Shown: positions 24,569 through 42,534, numbered from the stretch's first letter. The stretch is 64,000 nt of DNA from Diphasiastrum complanatum (GCA_029204225.1 CM055092.1:65694923-65758922); one strand, 5' to 3'. Made by a program: numbers and translations. Notes: generated by a model from the sequence alone, not told the origin.

Positions 24569-25466
24569 TGTTGGGGTTCGGTGAGGTCTACGTGTCATGA
24601 CACAAGGAAGCGAGTGGAAATCCTCGGTGCATGCAATGATGTCTATCATATTCAGACCAATTTCAATAGTTTGAGGTCTGTCCTACTTGATCACAACTTC
24701 AAAAACACTGGATCGATACAATCGATTCCATAGCCATGCACGAATTACATCGATTTCAACTTTAGCTTTGCGGAAGCATATTAGGTGTGGGAATTAGAGC
24801 AACAAATCAACATAAGCTATCAGTCATACGAATAATTTAATCTACAAATATGTTCATCTGCTAGCAAGAAATAATCTGAAAATGAATAAAACTGAGCATC
24901 AATCACAATATACACAACCTAGATTACTAGAACGTTGATTATTCAGTCCCGAATAGATACGGTTTGAATGTAGTCAGAGTCGTGTTCTTTCTGAAATAAT
25001 ACTCCGTAATAACAGAGAAAAAGAACAAAACAATTGCGCTTTACATGTTCAATTGATCGCTACAATGTCTTTAGGAGCTAACCGAGCAACAATAGTTTAC
25101 AATTAAGATTATTAAGGCACTATGTGATGTTGGCAGTCGACTGCCTTCAGACAATATCTAATTCAGTTAGAGATTTTGTCCGAGCGCGATTCAATGTACT
25201 TGTTGATCTGTCGGTAGTCGGATTATGGCCGATTATTCGAGGATGTCGAACTATCGAGGATGACCGAATAATCAAAGATGATCGAATAGATGAAGGTGTT
25301 CGAACAATCGAGGAAACATTGTCACTGATCTTTTTGTATTTTTGTAGACTATCAGAAAACAAGTGTATTTCTACAGAGAATATGCAAGTGTACAAGTATT
25401 TACAACAGCTAGTAAATGGATCTAGATTAGCAGAGAGATAGGGATGGAGAGGATATAAATCCAACA
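24569..25466 (-). mobile_element. Copia-1 5' LTR (block C)
   Basis: Inverted copy of the 6973-7866 LTR, 898 bp. The TGTTGG and CCAACA ends are recognisable, and the intact primer-binding site follows at 24558-24568. Confidence 0.82.
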
Positions 25467-25479
25467 TAAGTTTATGAAT

Positions 25480-25870
25480 GTCTTATCTTTTCCCTAGTAG
25501 ACATCACCTTAGGGCCCTTTTTGAACTCAAAAAGGGCCTCTTCCTTGCCTAAACGTGTTTGCTAATTAGGATTAATTAACTCATTAATTGTCCTACATGG
25601 CAGTTCACCTTGGGTTTATCATGGGTTAACTCACACCTCAATAGGCTTCAGTAAGCCTAGTGTAATAAATCAAGGACACATGATCTTAATGTAGCCAAAA
25701 AAATTTGAATCCAATGAAGACTTTCACTCTTCAAGGCCTTCAAAAGTTAATATAGTTAACTCAGAATGAGAAAAAAGGGGGCCCAATATTTCTTTGGGCC
25801 CCCATTTTGAAAAACAAATTCAAAAAGAAAATGAGAGGGAGGGGGGCTTGAAAATGACAAGCCCCCTTTA
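25480..25870. repeat. Foldback-like insert with three strong hairpins
   Basis: This ~370-bp stretch replaces ~70 bp found at the equivalent place in blocks A and E. It contains three perfect short inverted repeats. 25513-25538 has a 12-bp stem GGCCCTTTTTGA with a 2-nt loop. 25777-25803 has a 10-bp stem GGGGGCCCAA with a 7-nt loop. 25842-25866 has a 9-bp stem GGGGGCTTG with a 7-nt loop. The third hairpin sits at the very edge next to the flank. No coding content is seen. It may be a small non-autonomous element. Confidence 0.5.
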
Positions 25871-28591
25871 CTCAACTTTTGCTTCCTAGTAAGAAGTATG
25901 TACATATGTGAGAGGGATCTTGAGCCATGCAAGACCCTAGTATGAGCATAGCTAGCTTTTTGTGTCTTATATGTTTGATATGTGGAATACCTTCCTCAAG
26001 AAGAGGAAAGGAGATCTTCACCACCATGTCTCTTATTGGGGGACCAACCATGTCAATCACCTTGACTCACAAAATTGGATGATGAAGATTGCATTATCCT
26101 AGCCATTAACTAATATTTAATCCGAAAATGTTTAGGATGTCAATCTTAGTGGTCATAATTTTGGTGTCTCGAAAATACTTGAGTCTCATGAATAGTATAT
26201 GAAAATAATTAGAATTATTGGATGGAATATGCGGATTTGGAGTATGCCTCTTGGATAGAACATCATGAAAATGGCGAGCAATTAAAAATTTCTCTACATT
26301 TGTACCTTCAAGAAGAATCTTCTAAAGCTCACAAATTACATTTGAATGGGCTCAATCTTTTGTATATTATGATTAGATTGCCCCCTTGTCTTGCCTCTAC
26401 TAGAGTTGCACTAATATACCTCGCATGTCCTCTCATCATGCCACTATTGAAGTTGTCATGATATGCCTCATAGTGAACCTCATCTAGTTGTGATGGATTG
26501 TGGTGGTAAAGAGTTTTTTAGGCTTCATATGTTATTTCATTTTTCTATTATGATGTTTTTTTATAAAACTCATAAATTATCTTGGTCATGATTTTTTGCA
26601 AAATACATTTTTTTGTATGATTGTTTCCAAATAATTTGGAAATTGACTCATTAAAAAACACGATTTCATACTAAATTAGGTAATCTAAATGATATACTAG
26701 AAAATTTTTACCTTTTTGTGAATAATCATTTAAATCTCAACTTGTCTATTTGAAGGCCAATAGGAACTTGAGTACAAGGTCTCATTTTCTATGCTAGATA
26801 CATTCAAATCCATGTATTTGAAGTCTACAGAGACATGCATCTTATCTATTACTAGTTTGTAGTATAGATACAATATTTACCCTTGAAACTTGTCAAGATT
26901 GTATCTACACCTCACATCTTGATCAAGGGCTCACATTAGAAAGGTCAGATGAATGAAAGGCTAAGATAGACTCAGCCTCTAAGTGTGAGTACTCTTCACT
27001 ATATTTGAGCCTCTTTTATGCATACTTATCATACACTGAGTAGTGAATATTGGAGCTTTTGGAATCAGGCTTGTAAGTAGTGAAGACATTGGCAATGTGC
27101 TTATTTGCCTTCATAGTTAGATAGTAGAAACCATTGAGACTTATTTATTGGGGTGATTTGAGGATGCTATGGCCTAATACAAGTGTTGGAAGTTCATATC
27201 CCGTACTCTTCATGTTTGATATTCCATTGATGTGATGTTTATGTATTTTGATCTCTCTTCCTTAGACTAAATACTGCTATTGCCTAGCATTGTCAAGTTT
27301 GGGAGTCCAAGGTGCTTATGTTAAGTGCAATCATTTTGGTCATAGATCCTTAAGTTAATCTTTGACAAGTTTTTCACATGATATCAAAGCTCTATTCATC
27401 TTTGAATCAAGTTAGGAGGGTGCTACTAGGGCCAGTAGCCATTTTGTGAAGTCTGGTGAAGCTAGTCATCAAGAATCACTATAAGACATATTGTTCAAGT
27501 TGGAAACACATGAAGCATCTTCTTCTTTACAAGGAAATCGAATAGAACACTCCTGGGAAGAAGAGCTATATGACCTGCCAATGAGAATCAGAAATAGGTT
27601 TCGAATCATTCATACATTCATTTTTAAATTTTCATTTGAGGTATGGAACTTGGCTTTCTACTAGATTTCATTTTTTGAACTAGTCTTAACGTTGTGAAAA
27701 TTTATTGATTTTAAACATCAAGATTAGGTATAATATATTGTGTATAGGTTTGGATCAAATGAATCCATTAGGAATTTCAAGAATGATTTTAAGCAATGAT
27801 TTAGATCTTGTATCAAGTTATCAAGGTCTAGACAAGTTTGATGTACATCTTCATGATTAGTCCTTAAAGTTTCTTTCTTGAATATGACTTTCTTTGTGTG
27901 CAAGTAGAGTTACATTGCCATCCTCAAGGTGCAGAAAGATATCATAGATCACATTCAATGCACACTAATGTTACATAAGTTCAAATACTATGAAAGCCTT
28001 TGTCAATACAAGTAAGTGCCTTGTGATACTATTTACTTAGCTATCATTAGCCAATAGCCCTTGTAACTCAATACTTCAGCATTTAAAAAAGAACAATTTA
28101 TTGCATCATTTCTTTCACTGTATCACTTGTGTAGAGCTAGCATTCTTACATCTAGAATATCCAAGAGGTTGAAGTTTTCAAATCTGCAATTACAAAAAAT
28201 TCACAGTTAGTACAAAAAATCTATGTGATTACATTATGATGGATGCATTTCTCTTTTTGTAGTGTGCAATATATTATGTGTCTTTACATTTGGCTATCCC
28301 TTATATTGTCCATTATGACTGTGTTGCACTATTTTAAACCACAAGAGAGCTTCATATCAAAAGTAAAACCTAAACGTATAGGTATTCTAACACTTGGAAG
28401 TTTTAATTCGAGATTGAGAAAAAATGAAAATTATTTTCTCTAAAGCACAAACTATAGTAAGAAACTTGATTATCTAAAACTAGAATTGGAGGCAATATGG
28501 CTGAAATACAATAAGTTCAATAATTGAATATGAGAATTGGATGTTCTTACCAGTAATTTTCTATTTCATCTTTGATGCTCACAGGATGTTA
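25871..28591. other. 3' flank of desaturase copy C, no gene seen
   Basis: Inverted counterpart of 4414-6860 and 48457-51130. No gene is recognised. An indel near 27535-27580 distinguishes it from the other two blocks, and the ~200-bp stretch around 26240-26480 is shared with block E but missing from block A. Confidence 0.6.
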
Positions 28592-30554
28592 TCAACCAGC
28601 TAATCTGAGATCCATATCCTTCAATCCAACTTGTTTCAAGTGTGTAAAATGGCCTTTGACTCCCGCAAAAAACTACAAGGGAGAACCGAATTGAAGGTCA
28701 TAGGTAGTTGTTCAAATTGCAAGACACAAGAAACATAGTTGAACTTAATAGTTGATTTAAAGTTTACATGTAAACGAATAAATTGAAGCATGAAAAATCA
28801 TACACTTATACACAATTCAATGATTGAGGAATAATTGTTAGCATTAAAACCACAATGTCATACTGAAGCATGATGTTTGTATGGAATATTGAACTCTTTG
28901 CAAGTGGCCTCCACAATGGGTTGAATACTGGGTAGTGCACGTGACACACTCCTGGAAATAGGTGATGTTCAATCTGCATAAAAAATGAGAAACTTACTAT
29001 CATACTTTTGTATAGTTTCATGCTAAAACTTTCAGACATCAGATGCATTTACATGCTAAAAAAAACTAGCATCTCCTTTATGTAATTATAGACCCATAAG
29101 TTCTTTAAGCTCTTATTTTAATCAAATTCTTCTTTGAAAATGCTAATAAATATATAATCTTCTAGCTAGATCAAGATGTACATAGATTTGTAGTTTTGTA
29201 AAGATAGTTGAAGAAAGACTACTTCAAAATCAACTTGATTTCAACCAATGAGGCAAGTCAAATATAAATGATGCAAATCTTTATCCTAAGCTTACAGGTG
29301 AGTTTGTATAGATGCTTCTATGTATTAGTATATAAATGTGTGCATATATAGAATATGCAAATGCCAACTTGTTCATAACAGGCCTTAAGCCTAAGACAAG
29401 TGTAGGCCCTAGATATTTTCAAAAAAGACATACAAGCTTGTATGGAAAGCTATAAGCCACATGTCGAAGAATGTGAACAATCTATCTTTTGGACAAGTGC
29501 CAATTTCAAGGTCTACTTTGTCAAAATAACATATGCTGTAATTCATACTTCTCACATGCCACCTTAATCATTATGTTTTGATGAGTATGTTAAATTTAAG
29601 TCAACTCTCCAAATTTGTACCTTTCATGGGTCAAAACCATTTTTTCATAAAAGAACAAAAATACTTTTAATGCTCCAACTTTTTAATATCACATAACACA
29701 AAAATGGCACAAGTGATATCAAAGATCCAAAACTTACTTGGTAAATAAGTCCTCCGGATAGATGCAACCACAAGGTCGAACCTGTGTTGTAGTTTGTTGA
29801 GGCACATACCTAGAAAACAATAATATTGTGCATTGTTATGAGAGAAATGATGAGTCATTGAGAAAGAATGTGGTTTCTTTTCATACTTTATTTACAAATT
29901 GCAAGCAATTTTCAAATTGAAAATTGTATAAACCATTTGCTCTCCAATGAGGCATGTGATCAATATACATTTTAGAGAACAAAGAGTTATACAAACTAAA
30001 TGAATAGTCAATCTTTGAGATCCTATGCATTTTTTCTACTTTTTAAATAATAATACAATATAAAAGGAGATATGAGTTTTTTCTATAATGAAGTTGAAAA
30101 TAATGTATGAATTTTTTTTTCCCCTTGTGGAACCATTTTGTAGCTTTTCAACACAACATATAAATCTTAAGTATCTCACACAGTCAAGCCTCTCTTAAAG
30201 TAGAGTTTTCACGTATGAATAAACTTGGATTTGACTTGAAATTCAAACTCTACGAAATTGTCCATTTTTCAGATTCTTAAAGTAAATATGTTGATTCACA
30301 TTAAGTCAAAAATTGGTTCTTTCCATGTTTTGCATTTGTTGAATGTAAACACTACATCAACACTATCTAGGGATTTAAAATTCTATATAGTTTTAAATCT
30401 TTCTTAAAGACAAAATGTGAGCTTGATTTTGATTCATTCTATCATGAAGGGCTCTATATTATGTTCTTTGTTGCATATTTCTTCCCGATTAACATATCTA
30501 CAATATTTAGCATGTATGGCAATGATTTTGATTTTCTTTGTCTAGAGTATCAAT

Positions 30555-30860
30555 AGTAATGAGTTGCACATATGGGAACATTGTATCCTTGCATGGGCAC
30601 AAGTAGAGGTAAAGCAAGGGCTATTTCATCTAGGAGAAACTTGCCCTGAGATTTTATTGCCAGGTTACTCTCTCTACACTTGCATCCTAGTCCCTGGCAC
30701 AAGGGTGATGCTATTGGAGATTGAGTCAGTAGCATCTGTCTGGTTGGGTGGTTTGGCTCCACAGTCATTCCTTTGTGTGTGTCTTCTTAGCAGGATCTTG
30801 GAGTGCTTAGTCCTTACAACTAATAGCCACAATTCACAACATATATTGATACTCTAACTT
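30555..30860 (+). mobile_element. Gypsy-type LTR fragment in intron of copy C
   Basis: Same insertion as 2160-2460, inverted with the block. The shared position in copies A, C and F dates it before the desaturase duplications. Confidence 0.55.
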
Positions 30861-33714
30861 TGAGATTCTATTTCTAGATGTTTGGTATTAGGCAAAAAAA
30901 TTCTAGGATACTTTTGTGGCTTTCAAAGTAGAGGAAGGTTGATGTTAAATGATTGGAACCACCATATCTATTTTAATTTCAACTACCATGCATATGAAGA
31001 TAATATGAAGAATCCATTTCAAATACAATGGAAAAAGAAAATATCTAATCAAAATCACTTACCTGATGTCATTGATTGAACAAGACAAGCAGTCAAACAT
31101 TAATATGTAAAAAAAAAAGAAATTGATAAGATAATAATATTTGTTGTAGTTTCAGAAAACATGTTTTATTATGAGTAAAATTAAATAGACAACATAATAA
31201 TGAAAGCGAATGACATCAAGCAACTGTTATAATCAAAACATGGATCTTGCATCAAGCATTTGATTGTATTAAAGAGTGAATATTTTTCTATACAACCTGC
31301 ATTGCTGCCCAACCATAAGGCACAGTTGGAATTCCTTTATTTAGATCAACCGTCAAGAAAGTTCCGGATTCCACCACATGACTAATCTCAAATAATATTG
31401 CTAGTGTCCATCCACACACCAACTGCACCAAACAGGTAGTATTTGTTATATAGAAAGATGAACACACAAGTAGTCCTCTTGACAACAAATTCCACCAGTG
31501 TATTTCACTAAGCATATTCTAATCGGACTAAGAAACATCTGTGTTCTGATTATCAACAAACCTGTGATAAGATATATAGCTTCACCATTGTGGAGATTTC
31601 ATAGTTGCTATAAAGAAATGGAAGGATGACAATGTAAACAACATAGGAGAGTTTTGATCCCCAAAAAACCAAAATTTCCAAAGGTGTCATTTTTGCGACA
31701 ATGCCTCTGCATGAACAACCACACATTACACATAACAAAGAGCACGCATCAGTGTGACAATCCAAGAAATAAACTTGATATTTGGTACATATCATTTTCG
31801 CAATTTTAGCAAATGAGATGGAAATAAGTATATGAATTTGCATATTTCAAGACTTAGTGCAAATTAAGAGATATAATACTCACTGTCAAATTTTTCTTGT
31901 GATCAAGGCTTGAAAGTCATCGAACCAAATAGCCTTCAATGTCATTAGACCATAAAGTGGCCATAGGTATATGTGCTGCAATGCACAAGTCACAATTAAT
32001 TCACCTAGAATGTTGAAAGACTACTTGACTAACTTTTTAATGCTAAAAGGATTCATAAGGCCTTCATAGCTCGAATGATGGCATTGGTAGCTATGTGGGC
32101 TATTATTGTAACGCTCAGGACAATAATCATTCTTGCTAGAGAAAAATCCCATGACTCACCTGATAGGCATGAAAAGAGTGTCTTGGTTATTCTAAGTGCA
32201 CCCTTCTGATATCAACGTCATTTGCTCCTACAAAGGTGTTCAACCTTATGAATCCATTCAATCGTATGTACTCACGATGACACTTTGCATCATACATACT
32301 CGCATGAATATTGTGCTATTTAATACAATATCAATGCTACTTATTTGATTTGAAGATGAAAATTTATGTCAACAAGCTTCATTTTAATATGGATTGAGAA
32401 AACATACTAATATCTGGGTCGAATTTGTTCACATTTGTATAAGCATGATGCACAATAATGTGTTGTTGCCTCCATATATAGCTATCAAACAATAAAATCA
32501 CAATGAGAAAACAAATTTTCTCAACTTAAAAGTGACTAGATAAATTTTATATTTTAAGTATCATGTAAAATTTATCTGCTAGCTCCAATTAAATCTGAAG
32601 ATATTCCCATCAAATATGAGAACCAAGGCCATGTAGAATATGCTCCTACAAAGAAGTTCACATCCGAGGTGCTACACAGATCAGCTCTTCTAATTTACAA
32701 ATCTCTTTTGACATCTTAAAAGCTTCCAACTTTAGTCAATGACATGCTTGTAGTGTTCATTTAACAAGTGGAATGCAACCATCATAACCATGTAGTCATT
32801 TGCAAAGAAAACGGTAGATTCTGTAAAGGTTTTCTTTATATTAACTTGTTTTATGTTCTCCTAAGAGAGCCAAACATCTAAGTCTCTTATTGAATGTTCT
32901 TTACATGCACAAAATGAGCATTTTGGCTATGATATTTCTATACTTTATCAAATACACATATACATAGGAACTAGTAGTTGTAAAATGTATCCAACAGCAA
33001 GAAAATTGGACACTCACCATGGGTGCCGTCATGCATTATATTCATCGCGATATGAGCTGATATGTATCCAAATGCAATAGCATATATAGAAGAAATGATA
33101 GGATTTTGGACTTGGAAAAACATCAAATAGTAGAAGAACAAATACAATGCCAAGATCACAGCTGACTTGATAAACAAGTGTGAATGCACTCTTGGATTCA
33201 CCTGCATCATTTCCAATTAAAAAATGATCATTAGACTTTTACTTTTTATACAAAGATGGCATAAAGATAAAAGGCAGTGAAGGTCAAAAAAATTGAATTT
33301 ATTGTGTAAAGTAGCACTAATGTTGAATACTTTTAGAGGCCCAATAAATTTATTATAATTGGAAGGATTTTTCGAAAAGAAGGAATTACTACTAAATTAT
33401 AGCTTTTATATTGAGTGGTAAAGACAACAAATCTGATGTAGGAAATATGTTGCAATGTGTAAGAAAATACATGAAAGTACCTTGTTCCTATGAAAATAAG
33501 CCTCAACGCGCTCTTTCAATGCCAAATAAAAGGGTTCTTTCACAGTGTCCAAGTACTCCACATTGGTCATGCTTAAGTCCTCATCGCTGGCATCTATTTC
33601 ACCAACACAGTATTGGTCCAACAATTTCCTGATAGTCGTTGGAAGATGTCAAGGACTTTAAGACATAAGCACAAAAGATCAGTGGACACAATCTATGACT
33701 TCATGTACTGTTGA

Positions 33715-35130
33715 GCTCTTAGCTGCTTGCAGGTATTGCTAAAATGAAGACTTGCCAAACACAAAAAAACATAGATCTCTGTTTCACATCCAACTTTCAT
33801 ACAAATCCATTTATGTTTTATGGAAAATCTGACGTATCCTGCAACTATTCCCATAACACCTTCCTAATATATAGATATATACTTTGTTGCTGCTTCAATT
33901 GCTTTGCTTGACCTCAAAATTCCCAAATTAGATAGTTATTCAAATAGGAGTAAGCGATATTCCGCAAATAAACACATGACGTTTTTTGAATCAGTACCCA
34001 GAAGTTTGTCTGTTCTTCCTTGTCTCTCTTTGTGATTCTACAAAGGTGCTGTGCCAAAATTGCTCATTGTCTGAATTCTTTTCTTAACAACATCTAGACG
34101 AGTTCGTTCCAATTGATGCCAGATAAGGTAATTCCCATAAGTCTAGAACATAAAAAAAACTCATTGTGTTGGAACGTTGCAATCCTTGAGCATTTTTGAA
34201 CATGAGCTGCATGTTGTAGCCTAGAGACAGGACTCTCTTTTTACAATTTTGATTTAATTGACCTTCATCTCTAACGTTAGAAAGAGAACTTTATATCGTT
34301 CCATGATATGAACTTGTAAATCATATACAGATTATCACATTATAAACTTTCTAGCATTCTATACCATCTAGCGTAGATTTGTATGTCTATTCTTTGTATG
34401 CGTCTCTCTGCATCAGCTATCGTCTTTTTTGGTATCTTGTCCTTCAACTCAAAAGGCTTACTGAATTTGAAAGAGATTGTTGTTTTAGCATGTGTACTGA
34501 ACTTTTCAAATACTCATCTGTCGATGTTTCTTCAACTCAGCTACAACATCCAATCACTTAAAACGAACATTCGGATCTCTCAAAGAAAGAATACCTAGCG
34601 GTTGCACTTCTTATTTTTGGCGGAATTGTTGACCATCGTAGTCGTTGTTTGTTGCATGTCGTCAAGAAGCATGTTGCTTTCGTGGCCAATCTTAAGCAAC
34701 TAAGAGGTTTGTATGTAGTATAACTCGGTACGTAATTGCCTACAAACTATGTCTTCAGGACAACTAGACCCCACCCTATAGAAACATTTGATGCCATCTG
34801 GAGAAATGTCGGGAATGTGCTCTCGAAATTGAAGAGAATAATTTGGTTGAAGTTAGTGTTCATATGCAGGAATTCGATTAAATTTGGCTGAAGGTAATGC
34901 CCCCGCAACACGGACCAACTAGATGATGGCAACGTTGCTGCAATACTAGGATAGCACGGCACACACAGTAGGAGTCGAACTTGAAGCATTCCTTGACAAA
35001 CTAGCAAAGGCCATCAGCTGACGCGAGGCATGCTATATAGAAACTAACCAACTGACCGTGCATGTACTAACCTGATAGTTGAGGGTATAATGACTCGTAT
35101 ACACCCTGACCTCTACAGATATAGTGGGTA
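33715..35130. other. Two unidentified inserts in an intron of copy C
   Basis: Compared with copies B, D and F, the intron between exons 33628-33481 and 35334-35242 has extra DNA at about 33715-34335 and 34501-35130. They are separated by ordinary intron sequence (34340-34500). I see no coding domain, LTR or terminal repeats in them. Confidence 0.45.
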
Positions 35131-35470
35131 AGATTGTGAACACACAATGCTAATCAGGAAATTGTGTGGGAAATAGCTAACTATCAGTATATTACTTTCT
35201 TAGTTTGCTTGCAAATAAGAGCATGCTTAGCATGTATTTACCAGACATAAAGTGGATGATAGGAGTTGAATAAATATGTCGAATCTTGCCCTGCTCGCAC
35301 GTGAATAAGACTTCCTCCAGGATGCTTTGGCACCCTGTTAGCAGAGCCCATGGATCAGTCTAGTCACTAGTGCATATGTTCAGCTACCATCCAAGGGCAT
35401 ATATAAATGAAGTACGATGCATAATTATCCCGTTCATGATTATAAACTGGTAGCTCTCTACGCGCGTATG

Positions 35471-35845
35471 GCCATTTTTTTCAAATCTTCATCAGACTAA
35501 CCGCAATTCGACTGATTAAGTCTGAACAAATTAGTATTTTACATTTATGATTCGCTGAATTTTATTTCTATGGTCCTTTTTTTAAATCTTTATCAGACTG
35601 ACGGCAATTCTGATTAAGATCTGAACTAAGTATTTTACATTCAGGATTCGCTGAATTTTCTATGGTCATTTTTTTTCTCGAATATTCATCAGACTGACGG
35701 CAATTCTGAGTAAGATCTGAACTAAGTAGTATTTTAAAATTGTGAATCGCGGAATTTTCAATGCTCCTTTGTTTCAAATCTTCGTGATTCCGACTAAGTA
35801 CGGCAATTTTGATTAGGATCCGAACTAAGTACGACCATTTTAACG
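35471..35845. repeat. Tandem repeat, ~100-bp unit, at the copy C border
   Basis: There are about four diverged units. The core CAGACT begins at 35493, 35594 and 35690 (spacings 101 and 96 bp), with a weaker fourth unit to about 35840. Each unit has TTCATCAGACTGACGGCAAT, then a TCTGAACTAAGTA segment, GATTCGCTGAATTTT and CTATGG. The array starts precisely where similarity to the desaturase intron ends. The same family, inverted, lies at 55862-56157 at the border of copy F. Confidence 0.7.
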
Positions 35846-35970
35846 TCTCTGACTCTGCGCTGTTACGTGTAACTATAAGTATTAATCAATACTCAATATA
35901 ATATGTTATAATCAGTGTGACATATTGCAGGATTGGGTTTCCATTCTTGTTCTCTCGCCATGCCATTTAG

Positions 35971-36038
35971 CGTCTCTTAAGAGACGGGTCATGACAGTCT
36001 TTCATGACAGTAGACATTGTCATGCAGCATGTCATGAC
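35971..36038. repeat. Cluster of short perfect palindromes
   Basis: CGTCTCTTAAGAGACG (35971-35986) is a perfect 16-bp palindrome. GTCATGAC follows at 35988-35995 and again at 36031-36038, with TCATGAC between. The role is unknown. Confidence 0.45.
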
Positions 36039-37439
36039 AAAGTCATGTGAGTTTTGAATACGAATTAATTTAACTTTTTGACTATTCAGATTTGTGCTAT
36101 GTATTGTCAAGGACTCAAGACTCCTTTCAGTTTGCAACCAGCCCGCGGCCAAGGTATATGACTCTTATGGCTTACATACTAGAAAATCAAAATAACTAGA
36201 TAACTTTTAGTTGGGGGAATGCTGTCCCATCCTAGGAGGCAACTCCACCCCGAGCAGGTGGAAGGCCGAAGGAGGGGACTCTTAGGGACTTCCTTTGCTT
36301 AATTAATTAGTAGGTGCGCGGGTAGGTGCAAGGAAAGAGAATCTTTGTTTTGGAGAGATAATGCTAGTTTTCGAAGAGAGAATTATATTATAACAACGTT
36401 TTGAAATGATGGAGAGAGAAATCAAGGTGCATATTCTGCCTCTAAAGATGCCTGTAGAACATATAATCTAAATCTGAGTAGATTTTCATGACTTTGCATG
36501 AAGTTTGAACGTTACCTAGCGTGAAGATTTATGTGCTCTAGGTTTTGGTTGGTTTTGATGCCCTTGAGGCTAGGCTTAAAGAAAAGGAAGACCCTCGTGT
36601 GGGGGCCTTCCTGTATACATTCATTTCATACTCAAGAAGGAAATTAGATGTGGTCTAGAAGTAAAATTTTAAAGTTCATTCTCTTATCATATGTAGTCGA
36701 TTGACCAAGTCGATCTAAACTTGCTCCAAACTTGAATATCTCTATGGGCATGTACATGGAAGCCCATTCCGAACATTTTTGGGTGTCTGTAGCATTTTGT
36801 TCCGTATGTTGTGGAATGCAACATGCTCCATATATTACATCAAAACAAGTTTTGAACATCATTCATTTACATTGAGATTTGCCACCAAAAGCATGCCATC
36901 ATGATCTTGAGGACTTAATTTTCTTCACCCTTGACTTTTCTTCTCAGAAGATGTTTTTCTTAGGTTTCTACTCTCATTTGAAATTTGTCTTTGCAAATCC
37001 TTATATTGACACCCGTCCATTGCTATTTAAAGACTTAAGAGCAGAGATGAGCTCTTATAAAGAGAGAGGAGCGCTGATATTTTCCGCGGCATTTTCGAAG
37101 AGGGAAAAGGAGTGGGTGATGGAATCAAGGGACATACCTGCTGCCTTTGTCCTCTCTCTTGTTTATTGATCCTTGTTCACCCACTTTATCCTCCTTGCTC
37201 TCCTTATTCTCCTCACATTTGAGTGCTCCTCTTGATTCTCTTGCTATTGCTCTTTGCTTTCATAATGGGAAAGTGGAGGATGGAGGCTTTTTGATTTGTT
37301 GGATGCAAGGTAATCTCCTTTCTCACTCTCTCTTTCTCTAGCATCATAGTATCCATCTCAATGTGATCTCAGTTTGGTTTTATTGACACCACGTTTTCTA
37401 TGCAGGCTTTCCTCCATGGCAAAGGAATCAGTGGATCCA

Positions 37440-37440
<1 letters not shown>
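36039..37440. other. Unique spacer, no confirmed gene
   Basis: No recognised domain. A TATTTAAA box at 37024-37031 precedes an open stretch around 37049-37170, and a GTAA donor-like site lies at 37309, which could be a promoter and first exon. I found no second exon to support it. Confidence 0.3.
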
Positions 37441-41620
<4,180 letters not shown>

Positions 41621-41969
41621 GACCTTTTTTTTTTTCTCCTCATGTGTGCTTAGATTTTAGGGTTTAGGGTGTGTGTGCGCGTGTGTGATGCTATTCGTTT
41701 ATGTTTCATGTTTACTAGTTCATGCTACCCCGCTTTGTAGGATCTTGATTTATTCATGTGTGTGTGTGTGTGCATGCGTGGTTCCCGTAGCATAGTCCGA
41801 GCTTTTATAGGTATTGAGTCAAAGCTACGAGGGAAATACCAACATATAAATCATTTTTCCATATCCAATTAACCACAAACCATAACCTTAACAATATTGG
41901 TGAACACACGAATCCATTGAGGATGCAAGGGGGGCTACCTGGCTCCTTGATCGAGTTGTCTATGCCGAT

Positions 41970-42285
41970 TGGGTGTCTTGCATAAAAATGGAGAGACCAA
42001 AGAGGCACATGGTGTGCAGGTCATTGACATTCTTGAACCTCATGGTTCACCACATCGAAATGAGAAAAGTGTGTCTGCTACTTCAAACTCAATAGCTCTA
42101 AAAGGTTGCATGAGGTTCATCTGGATTCAAACAAGTGTCCACTTGTAACCACCTCGAAGTGTTGATTTGAAGTAGCAGCATCTTTTTCTCTCTTCGATGA
42201 TGTGAACCGTCAGACTCAAGGATTGCCATGGGGCTACACACCATGTTCCTCTTTGATCTCTTCATATATAGGATAGACACCCCCT
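41970..42285. repeat. Long imperfect inverted repeat (arms ~120 nt)
   Basis: The two arms are complementary over most of their length around a ~75-nt loop. Paired blocks: 42075-42087 with 42166-42178 (13 perfect bp), 42043-42050 with 42201-42208 (one mismatch), 42007-42016 with 42237-42246 (10 bp) and 41998-42005 with 42248-42255 (8 bp). Weaker pairing continues outward to about 41970/42285. It could be a small-RNA (MIR-like or siRNA) hairpin, or the footprint of an inverted duplication or foldback element. Expression is unknown. Confidence 0.65.
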
Positions 42286-42498
42286 CGTTACGTACAAGTC
42301 ACTTGTGGGGCCAGTGGGCCTCCTATTGATGTCTACTCCTCAATGTGGTTTAATTTGGGTCGTCATTGTTGTTTGAATAGGAAATGGTTGTGAATATGAC
42401 AACATATGTGTTAGTATTGATGTTGTAGATATGAGGCGGTATACATGAAAGTTTTGGCATTTGTTTCACAATACTCTATTTTTTTAAGCCCACGACAG

Positions 42499-42501
<3 letters not shown>

Positions 42502-42532
<31 letters not shown>
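42502..42532. repeat. GA microsatellite
   Basis: Uninterrupted GA dinucleotides, about 15 units, just upstream of the transposase-like region. Confidence 0.9.

Positions 42533-42534
<2 letters not shown>

Larger units (their letters stand above)
28592..35470 (-). pseudogene. Front-end desaturase, copy C, nearly complete
   Basis: Exons in coding order (minus strand): 35334-35242 (HPGG heme motif), 33628-33481, 33201-33018 (HDGTHG, box I), 32645-32576, 32481-32408 (HIIVHH, box II), 32227-32160, 31975-31884, 31706-31562, 31422-31297, 29809-29738, 28973-28864 (box III, QIEHHLFPG) and 28672-28592 (ends LRLAG, TGA). It lacks the first cytochrome b5 exon, because the block ends in the preceding intron. 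Lesions: TGA at 31888-31886 replacing Gly, a 1-bp deletion in exon 28973-28864 that shifts the frame after CHVHYP, and a GT to AT change at the donor of exon 32645-32576. A 3-bp in-frame deletion is present in the box I exon. The first intron is swollen by unrelated inserts. Confidence 0.9.
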
